A stretch of 64,000 bases of DNA from the NCBI RefSeq assembly GCF_017877135.1, contig NZ_JAGIPH010000001.1:868001-932000 (forward strand). The letters are read 5' to 3'. Numbering within the stretch: position 1 is the stretch's first letter; every line of letters starts with the position of its first letter. Positions 1-8,100 of this stretch are shown here, in pieces. The notes under the pieces were generated by a model. It made no database searches, was not told where the DNA came from, and saw nothing but the letters and a program-made list of their open reading frames with translations. Source of the stretch: Neorhizobium galegae. GTDB taxonomy: Bacteria; Pseudomonadota; Alphaproteobacteria; Rhizobiales; Rhizobiaceae. The position numbers and the translations under genes were made by a program.

Positions 1-89
1 GCCTCATGCACCGTGGCCACGCCGGCACCGGCAAGCCTTTCGATGACCGCGGGATCGGCGCGGAAAATATTCTGGACGACGACGGCCAT
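1..89 (-). CDS. GalC/LigK-type 4-carboxy-4-hydroxy-2-oxoadipate aldolase, RraA family (N-terminal fragment)
   Basis: Only the first 29 codons are present; the gene continues past the left edge. The visible N-terminus starts MAVVVQNIFRADPAV and continues through a segment ending ATVHEA, which resembles the start of RraA-fold aldolases that split 4-carboxy-4-hydroxy-2-oxoadipate into pyruvate and oxaloacetate, the last step of the protocatechuate 4,5-cleavage and gallate pathways. Its ATG overlaps the TGA of the upstream hydratase gene by one base (TGATG), which suggests translational coupling. The assignment rests on a short N-terminus plus context; another RraA-like protein is possible. Confidence 0.7.
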   Translation of the reverse strand, partial: MAVVVQNIFRADPAVIERLAGAGVATVHE

Positions 90-817
90 CAGAGTTCGTC
101 CACCGTGCGCGGAAAGACCGACTGGAAGCCTTCCGCATGGCTTGCCTTGCGCCCGCCCGACTGACCGCCGGAATTGCGCATGAAATGGTTGGCGCGGTTT
201 TCCGCGACGTTCTTATAATAATGCCAGAGGTGTTCCTGCCCCTCCATGCACTGGATGGCCGCCCATTTCTTCTCCCAGACCGGCGAAATATCGAGGAAGA
301 CGTCGGGCTTCCATTCCATCTGCTCGGTCTGATGCGGTTCAAACAGATAGAGTTGCGGTGCGCCCAGCACCTTTTCGCCCGGCTTGTGGCCCCAGGCCTG
401 CGCAATCATGCGGGCTTCCAGCGCCACCTGCGTCGCATACATGTGGTCGGTATTGTAGGGGTCCCATTTCGAGTGGGAGAGCATGAAGTCCGGCTCTACG
501 GCGCGGATCACGTCCACCAGCCGGTCGCGCGCGTCCCGATCCACGACCAGCGGATAATCGCCGAGATCGAAGAACTGGATGTCGTGGACATCGAGCGCCC
601 GGGCGGCATTTTCAGCCTCGGTGCGACGCGCGGCCTTCACCTTTTGCAGGTCCATATCCGGCAGCTTCCAGAGTTTCGCGCTTTCGCCGCGTTCGCCATA
701 GGACAGGCAGACGACGGTGACGGCATAGCCTTTCTGCGCATGCAGCGCGATCGCGCCGCCGCAGCGCCAGACGAAATCGGCCGAATGGGCACTGATGACC
801 AAAGCGGTTTTCGTCAT
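89..817 (-). CDS. galB: PIG-L family hydrolase, probable 4-oxalomesaconate hydratase (GalB-like)
   Basis: The product has 242 residues and a LmbE/PIG-L fold. The N-terminus carries the family's metal-binding AHxxD motif (SAHSADFVWRCGGA, His11 and Asp14), and further His/Asp residues follow near 125-130. Most PIG-L proteins are N-acetylglucosaminyl deacetylases, but GalB of Pseudomonas putida is a PIG-L protein that hydrates 4-oxalomesaconate in gallate degradation. Position between a ring-cleavage dioxygenase and a CHA-aldolase-like gene points to that role here. I chose the ATG at 817 because AGGAG lies just upstream, inside the end of the dioxygenase gene (4-bp gap), and homologous proteins begin at this methionine. 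Confidence 0.72.
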   Translation of the reverse strand: MTKTALVISAHSADFVWRCGGAIALHAQKGYAVTVVCLSYGERGESAKLWKLPDMDLQKVKAARRTEAENAARALDVHDIQFFDLGDYPLVVDRDARDRLVDVIRAVEPDFMLSHSKWDPYNTDHMYATQVALEARMIAQAWGHKPGEKVLGAPQLYLFEPHQTEQMEWKPDVFLDISPVWEKKWAAIQCMEGQEHLWHYYKNVAENRANHFMRNSGGQSGGRKASHAEGFQSVFPRTVDEL

Positions 818-821
818 GGAT

Positions 822-1793
822 CTACTCCTTGGCTTTCTGAACAGGCGCAACGGGCGGCGTCCCGTGCGTATGAAAGGTTTCGATGGTCTTCAGGCCCCAG
901 GCCTGCCCCTTCTTGCGCTCGGTCTCCGTCCAGGTGACGGTCGGCCAGTCCGGCCGCAGGATGAGGCGCGCCCCGGCATTGGCCAGTTCGACCCGGTTGC
1001 CGGCGGGCTCCCAGACATAGAGAAAGAAGGTGCCCTGGATGGCGTGCTTGTGCGGCCCGGTTTCGATGTGGACGCCGTTTTCCAGAAAGATGTCTGCGGC
1101 GCGCAAAATGTCCTCGCGCTGGTCGACGGCATAGGTGACGTGGTGGAAGCGGCCGGTCGCGCCGGTATGGTCTTCCGAATAGGCAATGTCATAGGTCTTG
1201 TTGTTGACGGTGAACCAGCAGCCGCCCAACCGGCCATTGTCGAGAAGGATCTGCTCCGTCACCCGGCTGCCGAGCGCCTCCACCATGAAATCCCGGATCT
1301 GGCGGACATCGCTTGCCAGGAGGTTGAGGTGATCGAGCCGGCGCGGCGAGGCGCCGCGGCCGTGATAACGCTGGGCGATATTCTTCAGCGCCGGTTTTTC
1401 GGCAGGCGGCGCCTCATAGACGCGCGTATCCCAGTAAAGCTCGAAGATATGGTTGTCCGGATCGCGGAACCGGTAGGCGCGGCCATGGCCCTCGTCGCCC
1501 TCGACCCAGCCGATACCGCACCCCATGGCCTCGATCACCTTGACGCGCCGATCGAGTGCTTCCCTGGACGTCGTGCGATAGGCGACATGACCGATGCCGG
1601 TGGTGTGGTGGCGGGTAAGCTTCAGCGTGTGAAACTCGTAATCGTCGAAGGCCCTGAGATAGGCGGTGTCTTCATCCGAAAATGTCGCCGTCAGGCCATA
1701 GACCTGGGTGAAAAAGGCGAGGCTTTCCTCGAAACGATCGCTATAAAGCTCGACATGACCCAGATGCGCGACATCGAAACAAGGCTCGCTCAT
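822..1793 (-). CDS. type I (VOC/XylE-family) extradiol ring-cleavage dioxygenase
   Basis: The product has 323 residues in two vicinal-oxygen-chelate domains. The C-terminal domain keeps the 2-His-1-carboxylate iron site of catechol 2,3-dioxygenases: His155 (RRLDHLN), His217 or His218 (RFHHVTY) and Glu269 (GNRVEL). It also has the second-shell His250 and a Tyr near 259 that match XylE's catalytic His and Tyr. It should open a catechol ring next to the diol. The next genes are GalB- and GalC-like, whose substrates come from dicarboxylated ring-fission products, so the substrate is probably a carboxylated catechol rather than catechol itself. That is unusual, because gallate and protocatechuate 4,5-dioxygenases normally belong to the unrelated LigAB family. 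Confidence 0.8.
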   Translation of the reverse strand: MSEPCFDVAHLGHVELYSDRFEESLAFFTQVYGLTATFSDEDTAYLRAFDDYEFHTLKLTRHHTTGIGHVAYRTTSREALDRRVKVIEAMGCGIGWVEGDEGHGRAYRFRDPDNHIFELYWDTRVYEAPPAEKPALKNIAQRYHGRGASPRRLDHLNLLASDVRQIRDFMVEALGSRVTEQILLDNGRLGGCWFTVNNKTYDIAYSEDHTGATGRFHHVTYAVDQREDILRAADIFLENGVHIETGPHKHAIQGTFFLYVWEPAGNRVELANAGARLILRPDWPTVTWTETERKKGQAWGLKTIETFHTHGTPPVAPVQKAKE

Positions 1794-1864
1794 GGGAAAA
1801 CCCCGCAGGCGGCCTCTCGCCTCACGATACGCAGCGGCGCACAGCGCCTCCCAAACGCATTCAT
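1790..1864 (-). CDS. candidate 24-residue leader peptide, coupled to the dioxygenase start
   Basis: A short frame, MNAFGRRCAPLRIVRREAAC followed by GVFP, starts at an ATG six bases after a near-consensus Shine-Dalgarno (GGGAGGG, minus strand 1877-1871). Its TGA overlaps the dioxygenase ATG in an ATGA arrangement. The dioxygenase itself has only a weak ribosome site. This layout suggests translation of the leader delivers ribosomes to the dioxygenase start. I recognise no homologue. It could also be an accidental frame. Confidence 0.45.
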   Translation of the reverse strand: MNAFGRRCAPLRIVRREAACGVFP

Positions 1865-2114
1865 AAACGTCCCTCCCAAGACACTATGCATGCACAGCGG
1901 CACACCCTTTTCGGGGAGCCGACCTTTCGAAAACGGATGCCTCAGCACCCTTCCTCCAAGGCTGAGACTGACAGAAGCCGGCAGAGACCGCAAGTCATGA
2001 ATACATCACTTTCCTCATCGGCAGCAGAGAACTACGTGCGAACGTCGAAATGGACCGCAGGATCGGCCATTTTAGGCAATGGCACGAGATCCGGATTTAC
2101 CACCTTCGAATTTC

Positions 2115-2124
2115 ATGTATACAT
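2115..2124. promoter_or_regulatory. palindrome ATGTATACAT, GntR/FadR-type operator candidate
   Basis: A perfect 10-bp palindrome lies 28 bp before the MetF-like start, inside the 287-bp divergent gap (1865-2151). The core TGTATACA matches the TNGTATACNA pattern of FadR-subfamily GntR regulators such as VanR, which controls vanillate demethylation. No regulator gene is adjacent in the window. Confidence 0.45.
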
Positions 2125-2151
2125 TTTGTCCGGGAGCCATGGAGGATGAGG

Positions 2152-3051
2152 ATGGATATGCACATCAACCAGCAGGACGGTGCCGGGTCGGAGGGGCAGA
2201 GCCGGGCGCCGCAGCTCCTGGATCACTGGTCGATCGAGGTCATGCCGCGCACGGCCGCCAAGATCGCCGATTTTCGCGCGCTTCTGCCGCACGGCACCCG
2301 CATCTACATCGCGCATATCGATGGCACGCCGGCAGAGGACATGGTGGCAACCGCCCGGAGGCTGAACCGCGAAGGCTTTCCGGTGATGCCGCACATCCCG
2401 GCCCGCTCGCTGTCGAACCGGGCGGAATTGGAAGACCTCCTCCTGCGCTATCGCCACGAGGCCGATGTCCGCCAGGCCCTGCTTCTGGCCGGCGGCAATT
2501 CCAGCCCACGGGGCAACCTGACCAGTTCGCTCGACCTGATCGAAACCAGTCTCTTCGACGCGATGGGGTTTACCGACCTGCATGTGGCCGGGCATCCGGA
2601 GGGCAATCGCGACATCGACAGCGACGGCTCGACCGCCGGCATCGATGCAGCCCTGCTTGCCAAGCAGGCCTATGGCGAGCGCACCGATGCGCGCATCGCG
2701 ATCACCACGCAATTTGCCTTCGATGCGGCAAGCGTGATCGCATGGGCTGAACGCATTGCAGCGCTTGGCGTGACGCTGCCGATCCATGTCGGGATCGCAG
2801 GACCCGCCAAGATCCAGACGCTGATCAAATATGCGATCTCCTGTGGCGTCGGGCCTTCGCTGAAAATCCTGCAGAAACGCGCGCTGGACGTCACCCGCCT
2901 GCTCGTGCCCTACGAGCCGACCGACCTGGTAGCCGCCCTCGACCGCTACAAGCGGGACAACCCTCAGAGCCTGATCGAGCGCATCCACATGTTTCCGCTC
3001 GGCGGCATCGAACAAGCGGCCAACTGGTGTAGGCGGGAAAGCCGGAGCTGA
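2152..3051 (+). CDS. methylenetetrahydrofolate reductase-family protein (MetF-like)
   Basis: The product is about 299 residues, close to bacterial MetF (about 296). It has the TIM-barrel pattern of this family, with segments such as PHIPARSL, LLAGGNSSPRGN and HVAGHPEGN. It would interconvert methylene- and methyl-tetrahydrofolate with a flavin. It is divergent from a ring-cleavage operon and not linked to methionine genes. In Sphingobium SYK-6 a metF gene accompanies tetrahydrofolate-dependent O-demethylases (LigM/DesA) acting on lignin-derived methoxy acids, so a similar role is likely here. Three ATGs lie close together at 2146, 2152 and 2158; I prefer 2152 because GGAGG at 2141-2145 then has normal spacing. 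Confidence 0.75.
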   Translation: MDMHINQQDGAGSEGQSRAPQLLDHWSIEVMPRTAAKIADFRALLPHGTRIYIAHIDGTPAEDMVATARRLNREGFPVMPHIPARSLSNRAELEDLLLRYRHEADVRQALLLAGGNSSPRGNLTSSLDLIETSLFDAMGFTDLHVAGHPEGNRDIDSDGSTAGIDAALLAKQAYGERTDARIAITTQFAFDAASVIAWAERIAALGVTLPIHVGIAGPAKIQTLIKYAISCGVGPSLKILQKRALDVTRLLVPYEPTDLVAALDRYKRDNPQSLIERIHMFPLGGIEQAANWCRRESRS

Positions 3052-3105
3052 AGAGCGGCCTCTTCAAACTGCTTCAAGCGACACGCAGCAGGCAGCGGAT
3101 ACGAA

Positions 3106-3135
3106 AAACGGCAGGCCATGCTCTGCCTGCCGTTT
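3106..3135. terminator. bidirectional terminator between metF-like and DUF992 genes
   Basis: AAACGGCAGGC at 3106-3116 pairs with GCCTGCCGTTT at 3125-3135 (11 bp, 8-nt loop), flanked by A and T runs. It lies between two convergent genes and can serve both. Confidence 0.85.
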
Positions 3136-3177
3136 ATATCTCTTATTATATAAAGTGAGGTTGCTGCGCGTCCCCGC

Positions 3178-3708
3178 TCAGGAGGCCGGGGTCAGCGTCA
3201 CCGAAGTGCCGGTTGCAGCGACGTTCAGGCCGAGCTGGCCGGTCACGCTCACTGTTTGCAGGTGGATCGAGCCGGACGTGCCACCGACCAGAACATTGGC
3301 GCCGACGCCAGCGACGATGGTCGCTTCCGCGGTGATCCCCTGGTAAAGGCCGGCAAGCGAGCCGGGATGATAGCCGGCCGTCGGCGCGAACACGGCCCAG
3401 ATCAGGCGGCTCTTGGTGGTGAAGCCGAGATCGACGCCCATTTTGCGGATCGTGCCGGTATACTGCTCGACCGGCTCTCCGCCCATCGTCGAGGTAAACG
3501 AGCACGTCGCGGCCTTGGCAGAGCCGAGCACATAACCGACACCGCCTTCGATGGCGCAATCGAGATAACCGATCCGAACGCCACCGCGCTCGCCTTCGCT
3601 ATACTCCGGCGCGCGATCGCGGTAGCGGATGGCGTCAGCAGCGAACGCGGCTCCTGCCCCCTGCATGATGGTGACGGCAGCCAATGCTACGGCAACAGTA
3701 TTTTTCAT
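3178..3708 (-). CDS. DUF992 family secreted protein
   Basis: The product has 176 residues and a clear Sec signal peptide (MKNTVAVALAAVTIMQGAGA, cleavage near AFAA-DA). The mature part resembles DUF992, a small periplasmic family common in Rhizobiales, with an IGYLDCAIEGGVGYVLGSAK segment and a repeat-poor beta-type sequence. Two cysteines are visible (in YLDCAI and KAATCSF) and could form a disulfide. No function is established. I start at the signal-peptide methionine; an upstream frame extends 20 codons but would spoil the signal peptide. The gene ends at a shared terminator. Confidence 0.75.
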   Translation of the reverse strand: MKNTVAVALAAVTIMQGAGAAFAADAIRYRDRAPEYSEGERGGVRIGYLDCAIEGGVGYVLGSAKAATCSFTSTMGGEPVEQYTGTIRKMGVDLGFTTKSRLIWAVFAPTAGYHPGSLAGLYQGITAEATIVAGVGANVLVGGTSGSIHLQTVSVTGQLGLNVAATGTSVTLTPAS

Positions 3709-4152
3709 CCCTGTACTCCAATTCCTTTGTTCTTGGCCCCCGGATGGTTCATGAACCTCCGACGGCATCGGTCCTTCAACGCATAGGGTCCACGATTGAT
3801 CCAGCCCCGTGGCAAAAAGAGGGCCGGCCCTGTCTCTTCATCCGCCAGCCCGCGGCTTTCTCCCGCACCGCCCGTTGGCACAGCACATTACGCTTCACCG
3901 CCCCCTGCCTGATCCTTGCGCAGATCCTGGGTGAAACTCAAGATTCGTTGCAACCTTCCCGCCCCCGGCTTTTATTTCGCTGCACCGCACATCCCATGTA
4001 AATCGCTGTACCGAATTTGCCACACATATCCTCTTGCTGGAAAACATGTTTTACGAGACCTTAAATTAATTGGTGACACTGAATAGGATCCGGAATATGA
4101 AGTATTGAAATCCGAAGTTTATTTCCTTTTCAATATTGAGTGGGGTGTTTCA
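3709..4152. other. divergent intergenic region with two perfect 12-bp palindromes
   Basis: No gene is apparent between the DUF992 start and the sugar transferase start. Two perfect palindromes are visible. GGTTCATGAACC (3746-3757) lies 38 bp upstream of DUF992. AAAACATGTTTT (4041-4052) lies about 100 bp upstream of the transferase, in an AT-rich stretch that probably holds its promoter. Confidence 0.55.
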
Positions 4153-4884
4153 GTGGCGGCGACTGATATGCACAAGGACGATGCTCTTGTGGGCTTTGAT
4201 CACGTGCCTTCGCTCTGGTCTCTGCCGGGGGATACGGCCTTCGAAGGTCGCTTCGAAAGCAGGTCGCCCGCCAATCGGGCGCTTCATTTGGCTATGAAAA
4301 GAGGGCTGGATATTTCAGCGTCTCTGGCGGCCCTCATTGTCTTGGCTCCGCTGCTGCTCTTGGTAGCGCTGATTATTCGCATTGAGAGCAAGGGGCCGGT
4401 CCTCTTTACCCAGAAGCGCTGGGGTCAGGGCTGCAAGCCGATCCGCGTGTACAAGTTTCGCTCCATGTATACCGATCGCGGCGACCCGACCGGCATTGCT
4501 CAAACGGTAAAAGACGATCCGCGCGTCACGCGGATCGGGCGGATTATTCGGCGCACGAACATTGACGAGCTCCCGCAATTGCTGAACGTGCTGAAGGGCG
4601 AAATGTCGCTTGTGGGCCCTCGTTGCCATGCCATCGGCATGCTGGCGGCCGGTATGCCCTATGAGGAACTGGTGCGCGAATATCATCGCCGCCATCTCAT
4701 GAAGCCCGGCATCACAGGCCTTGCACAGATGCGCGGCCTGCGGGGTCCGACCGATCGCCCCTCCAAGGCGCGAGCCCGCATTGCCTGCGACCTTTATTAC
4801 GTCGAAAATTTTTCCATGTGGCTCGACCTCAAGATCATTATCGGCACCATGCGCTCGGAATTGACCGGCGGCCAAGGTTTCTGA
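4153..4884 (+). CDS. undecaprenyl-phosphate sugar phosphotransferase (ExoY/WcaJ-type priming transferase)
   Basis: This enzyme starts polysaccharide synthesis by moving a sugar-1-phosphate from a nucleotide sugar to the lipid carrier at the inner membrane. One hydrophobic segment follows KRGLDIS. The catalytic part shows the family motifs KFRSMYTD, TNIDELPQLLNVLKGEMS and LVGPR, and a C-terminal YVENFSMWLDL block. Length is about 243 residues, like ExoY. The start is uncertain: a TTG at 4105 would add 16 residues, but GTG 4153 has a better ribosome site (GAGTGGGG). The sugar cannot be read from sequence. It heads the locus with manC and ugd downstream. Confidence 0.85.
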   Translation: MAATDMHKDDALVGFDHVPSLWSLPGDTAFEGRFESRSPANRALHLAMKRGLDISASLAALIVLAPLLLLVALIIRIESKGPVLFTQKRWGQGCKPIRVYKFRSMYTDRGDPTGIAQTVKDDPRVTRIGRIIRRTNIDELPQLLNVLKGEMSLVGPRCHAIGMLAAGMPYEELVREYHRRHLMKPGITGLAQMRGLRGPTDRPSKARARIACDLYYVENFSMWLDLKIIIGTMRSELTGGQGF

Positions 4885-5151
4885 AGCGCACAAGGCGTCG
4901 GCCATGTCCCACGCTGATGGTGCAAATCCCCCCGACATGATGGTTGGGGATCGATATCGCGCACGCAAACGATATTGTCGCCTCCAGGCGGGGCCGCGCG
5001 TGCGCACAAGCGCCGGGCGCTGGCGTCAATTTCCAATTTCAAGGCGGCGACTAGGGCTTGCAGTGTCTACCCCGATAGGCCAATTTTGCCGCCTCCCGCG
5101 ATCTGGCCGTCCGGCCGGGTCAACTTTCCCCTCGCATGGCCGGAGACTTAA

Positions 5152-6576
5152 ATGAGCCAGAAAATCATTCCCGTCATCATGGCTGGCGGAAAGGGCACGC
5201 GGCTGTGGCCCCTGTCGCGCTCCAGCGCTCCGAAGCAGTTCATCAAGGTGACCGGGGAGCGTACGCTTTTCCAGCTGACGCTGGAGCGTGTGGCCGACCG
5301 CACGATCTACGAAGCACCGGTGGTCATCACCAATCAGGATTTTCGTTTTCTGGTCGCCGAACAAGCGCGTGAAGTGGGGCTTGACCTGTCCGGCATCCTC
5401 TTGGAGCCGGTGGCGCGCAATACGGCGCCCGCCATTGCCGCAGCCTGCGCGTTTCTCGGCGAACGGTTCGGCACGGAAGCCGTCCTGCAACTGCTGGCCT
5501 CCGACCACGAGATCGACGCGGGCGAGGCCTACCTGGAAGCCATTCGCTTGGCACATCGCACGGCCCTCTCCGGCAAGGTCGTCACCTTCGGTATTACGCC
5601 GACGGAGCCTGCCACCGGATACGGCTATATCGAGGCTGGGGAACCTCTGGAAACGGGTGCCCGTGCCGTCAAGCGTTTCGTGGAAAAGCCGCCCCTGGAT
5701 AAGGCCGAGCAGATGCTTGCCGCCGGCGGTTTCTACTGGAATTCCGGCATCTTCATGTGCCGTGTCGATCTTCTCCTGGGCGAGTTGCAGGAATTTGCGC
5801 CCGGCGTTCTGGAGCAGGCGCTCGCCGCTGTCGAGAAGGCGCATCGCGACCTGGATTTTATCCGCCTCGATCCGAAAAGCTTTGCCGCAAGCCCGGACAT
5901 CTCCATCGACTATGCCGTCATGGAAAAAACCACCAATGCGGCCGTCGTGCCGTCAAGCTTTGAATGGTCGGATCTTGGAAGCTGGGACGCTGTCTGGAAG
6001 CTTGGCGAGAAGGACGAAGGCGGCAATGTGGTGCTCGGCAATGCGACGGTGATCAACACGGAAAATTCGCTGGTGATCTCGCGCTCCAGCCATCTCGCGG
6101 TCCAGGGCCTGAAAGATGTTGCCATCATTGCCAGCGAAGATGCGGTTTATGTCGGCCGTCTGGAAGACAGCCAGGAGGTCGGCAAGCTGGTCAAGCATCT
6201 GGCGGCCGCCGCGGCAACCAGCAGCTTGACGGAAACCCATCCGACATCCTACCGTCCCTGGGGGGGCTATACGTCCCTGCTCCAGGGCGACCGCTTTCAG
6301 GTGAAGCGCCTGTTCGTCTTGCCGGGCAAGAAACTGTCGCTGCAACGTCATCATCATCGGGCAGAACATTGGGTGTGCGTTAAGGGCGTCGCCGAAGTGA
6401 CCGTGGGCAGCGAGGTCAAGCTTTTGCGCGAAAACGAATCCATCTATATACCGCAAGGAGAGCTGCACCGGCTCCACAATCCCGGCAAGATCCTCCTCGA
6501 AATGGTAGAGGTCCAGAGCGGCTCCTATCTTGGCGAGGATGACATTGTGCGGATCGAGGATGAATTCGGACGCTAA
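5152..6576 (+). CDS. manC: mannose-1-phosphate guanylyltransferase / mannose-6-phosphate isomerase
   Basis: This bifunctional type II enzyme of 474 residues makes GDP-mannose. The N-terminal nucleotidyltransferase domain has GGKGTRLWPLSR, PKQF and FVEKP. The C-terminal cupin-type isomerase domain begins near residue 360 with RPWGGYTSL and carries its metal-binding histidines in the QRHHHRAEHWVCVKGVAEV block. A GGAG ribosome site lies at 5142-5145. It is 267 bp after the priming transferase and on the same strand, so GDP-mannose or a derivative is a likely component of the polymer. Confidence 0.93.
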   Translation: MSQKIIPVIMAGGKGTRLWPLSRSSAPKQFIKVTGERTLFQLTLERVADRTIYEAPVVITNQDFRFLVAEQAREVGLDLSGILLEPVARNTAPAIAAACAFLGERFGTEAVLQLLASDHEIDAGEAYLEAIRLAHRTALSGKVVTFGITPTEPATGYGYIEAGEPLETGARAVKRFVEKPPLDKAEQMLAAGGFYWNSGIFMCRVDLLLGELQEFAPGVLEQALAAVEKAHRDLDFIRLDPKSFAASPDISIDYAVMEKTTNAAVVPSSFEWSDLGSWDAVWKLGEKDEGGNVVLGNATVINTENSLVISRSSHLAVQGLKDVAIIASEDAVYVGRLEDSQEVGKLVKHLAAAAATSSLTETHPTSYRPWGGYTSLLQGDRFQVKRLFVLPGKKLSLQRHHHRAEHWVCVKGVAEVTVGSEVKLLRENESIYIPQGELHRLHNPGKILLEMVEVQSGSYLGEDDIVRIEDEFGR

Positions 6577-6705
6577 ACGATAAGTCTGGTAATCGTGAAC
6601 GAAGACTGCATCGGCAATCACTTGCTATCGAACCTGAATGTCGGACAACGGCCTGAGGGATGGCCGCGACAGTTTGGGAAAATCCGTCTTGATGAGGAAT
6701 AGTAT

Positions 6706-8010
6706 ATGCGAATAGTCATGGTTGGTTCCGGTTACGTGGGCCTTGTTTCGGGCGCCTGTTTTGCGGACTTCGGCCATGAGGTTGTCTGTGTCGACAAGGC
6801 CGAGGAGAAGATCACCGCACTGAACAAGGGTGTGATGCCGATCTATGAGCCGGGCCTTGATCTCCTCGTCGGCAACAACAAGGCCGCGGGACGGCTGTCC
6901 TTCACCACCGATCTTGGTCCGGCTGTCGAAGCCGCCGACGTCGTATTCATTGCGGTTGGAACACCCTCGCGGCGTGGCGACGGCCATGCCGACGTGAGCT
7001 ATGTCTATGCGGCAGCCGCTGAAATTGCCCAGTCTATCAAGGGTTTTACGGTTGTCGTGACCAAGTCCACCGTTCCGGTTGGGACCGGTGACGAGGTGGA
7101 GCGCATCATTCGCGAAACCAATCCGGACGCGGATTTTGCCGTGGTCTCCAACCCGGAATTCCTGCGCGAAGGTGCCGCCATCGACGACTTCAAGCGTCCT
7201 GACCGGATCGTGATCGGCCTGTCGGACGATCGTGCCCGCGCGGTGATGACGGAAGTCTATCGCCCGCTTTATCTCAACCAGTCGCCCCTGGTCTTTACCG
7301 GCCGGCGCACGTCCGAGCTGATCAAGTATGCGGCAAACGCCTTCCTTGCCATGAAGATCACCTTCATCAACGAGATCGCCGATCTTTGCGAAAGGGTGGG
7401 CGCCGATGTGCAGGATGTGTCGCGCGGCATCGGTCTGGATGGGCGCATCGGCGCAAAGTTCCTGCATGCGGGCCCGGGCTATGGCGGCTCCTGCTTCCCG
7501 AAGGACACCCTGGCGCTCGTCAAAACGGCGCAGGACCATGACAGCCCCGTTCGCCTGATCGAAACCACGATTGCCATCAACGACAATCGCAAGCGCGCCA
7601 TGGGCCGGCGTGTCATCGCCGCGCTGGGCGGCGATGTGCGCGGCAAGAAGATCGCGCTCCTCGGCCTCACCTTCAAGCCGAACACGGACGACATGCGCGA
7701 CAGTCCGGCCATTGCCATTGCCCAGACCCTGCAGGATTCCGGTGCAATCGTCTCGGGTTTTGATCCCGAAGGCATGGAAAACGCCCGCCAGCTGATCAAT
7801 ATCGAGTTTGCCTCGGGACCCTATCAGGCCGCAGAAGGCGCCTCCGCCGTCGTGCTGGTCACGGAATGGAACCAATTCCGCGCGCTTGATCTTTCCCGCC
7901 TGAAATCGTCCATGGCAGCTCCGGTCTTCGTCGACCTGCGCAATGTCTACCGGGCGCCGGAAGTGGAAGCCCACGGTTTTACCTACCATGGTGTCGGCAA
8001 AGCCGATTGA
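6706..8010 (+). CDS. ugd: UDP-glucose 6-dehydrogenase
   Basis: The enzyme oxidises UDP-glucose to UDP-glucuronate with two NAD+. The 434-residue product has the Rossmann motif GSGYVGLVSGACFADFGH at the N-terminus, the catalytic cysteine in GGSCFPKDT near residue 260, and a C-terminal NAD-binding domain starting near KKIALLGLTFKPNTDDMRDS. Rhizobial homologues are called rkpK and are needed for K-antigen and exopolysaccharide synthesis. It lies 129 bp after manC on the same strand. Confidence 0.93.
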   Translation: MRIVMVGSGYVGLVSGACFADFGHEVVCVDKAEEKITALNKGVMPIYEPGLDLLVGNNKAAGRLSFTTDLGPAVEAADVVFIAVGTPSRRGDGHADVSYVYAAAAEIAQSIKGFTVVVTKSTVPVGTGDEVERIIRETNPDADFAVVSNPEFLREGAAIDDFKRPDRIVIGLSDDRARAVMTEVYRPLYLNQSPLVFTGRRTSELIKYAANAFLAMKITFINEIADLCERVGADVQDVSRGIGLDGRIGAKFLHAGPGYGGSCFPKDTLALVKTAQDHDSPVRLIETTIAINDNRKRAMGRRVIAALGGDVRGKKIALLGLTFKPNTDDMRDSPAIAIAQTLQDSGAIVSGFDPEGMENARQLINIEFASGPYQAAEGASAVVLVTEWNQFRALDLSRLKSSMAAPVFVDLRNVYRAPEVEAHGFTYHGVGKAD

Positions 8011-8100
8011 TGCTTCGGCGGCGTCGCGCTTGCAAGCGCGGCGCCGCAACGCCCTCACACGTTGGACGATCCGGGTCACATCGACACTGGCCCGAAAAAG

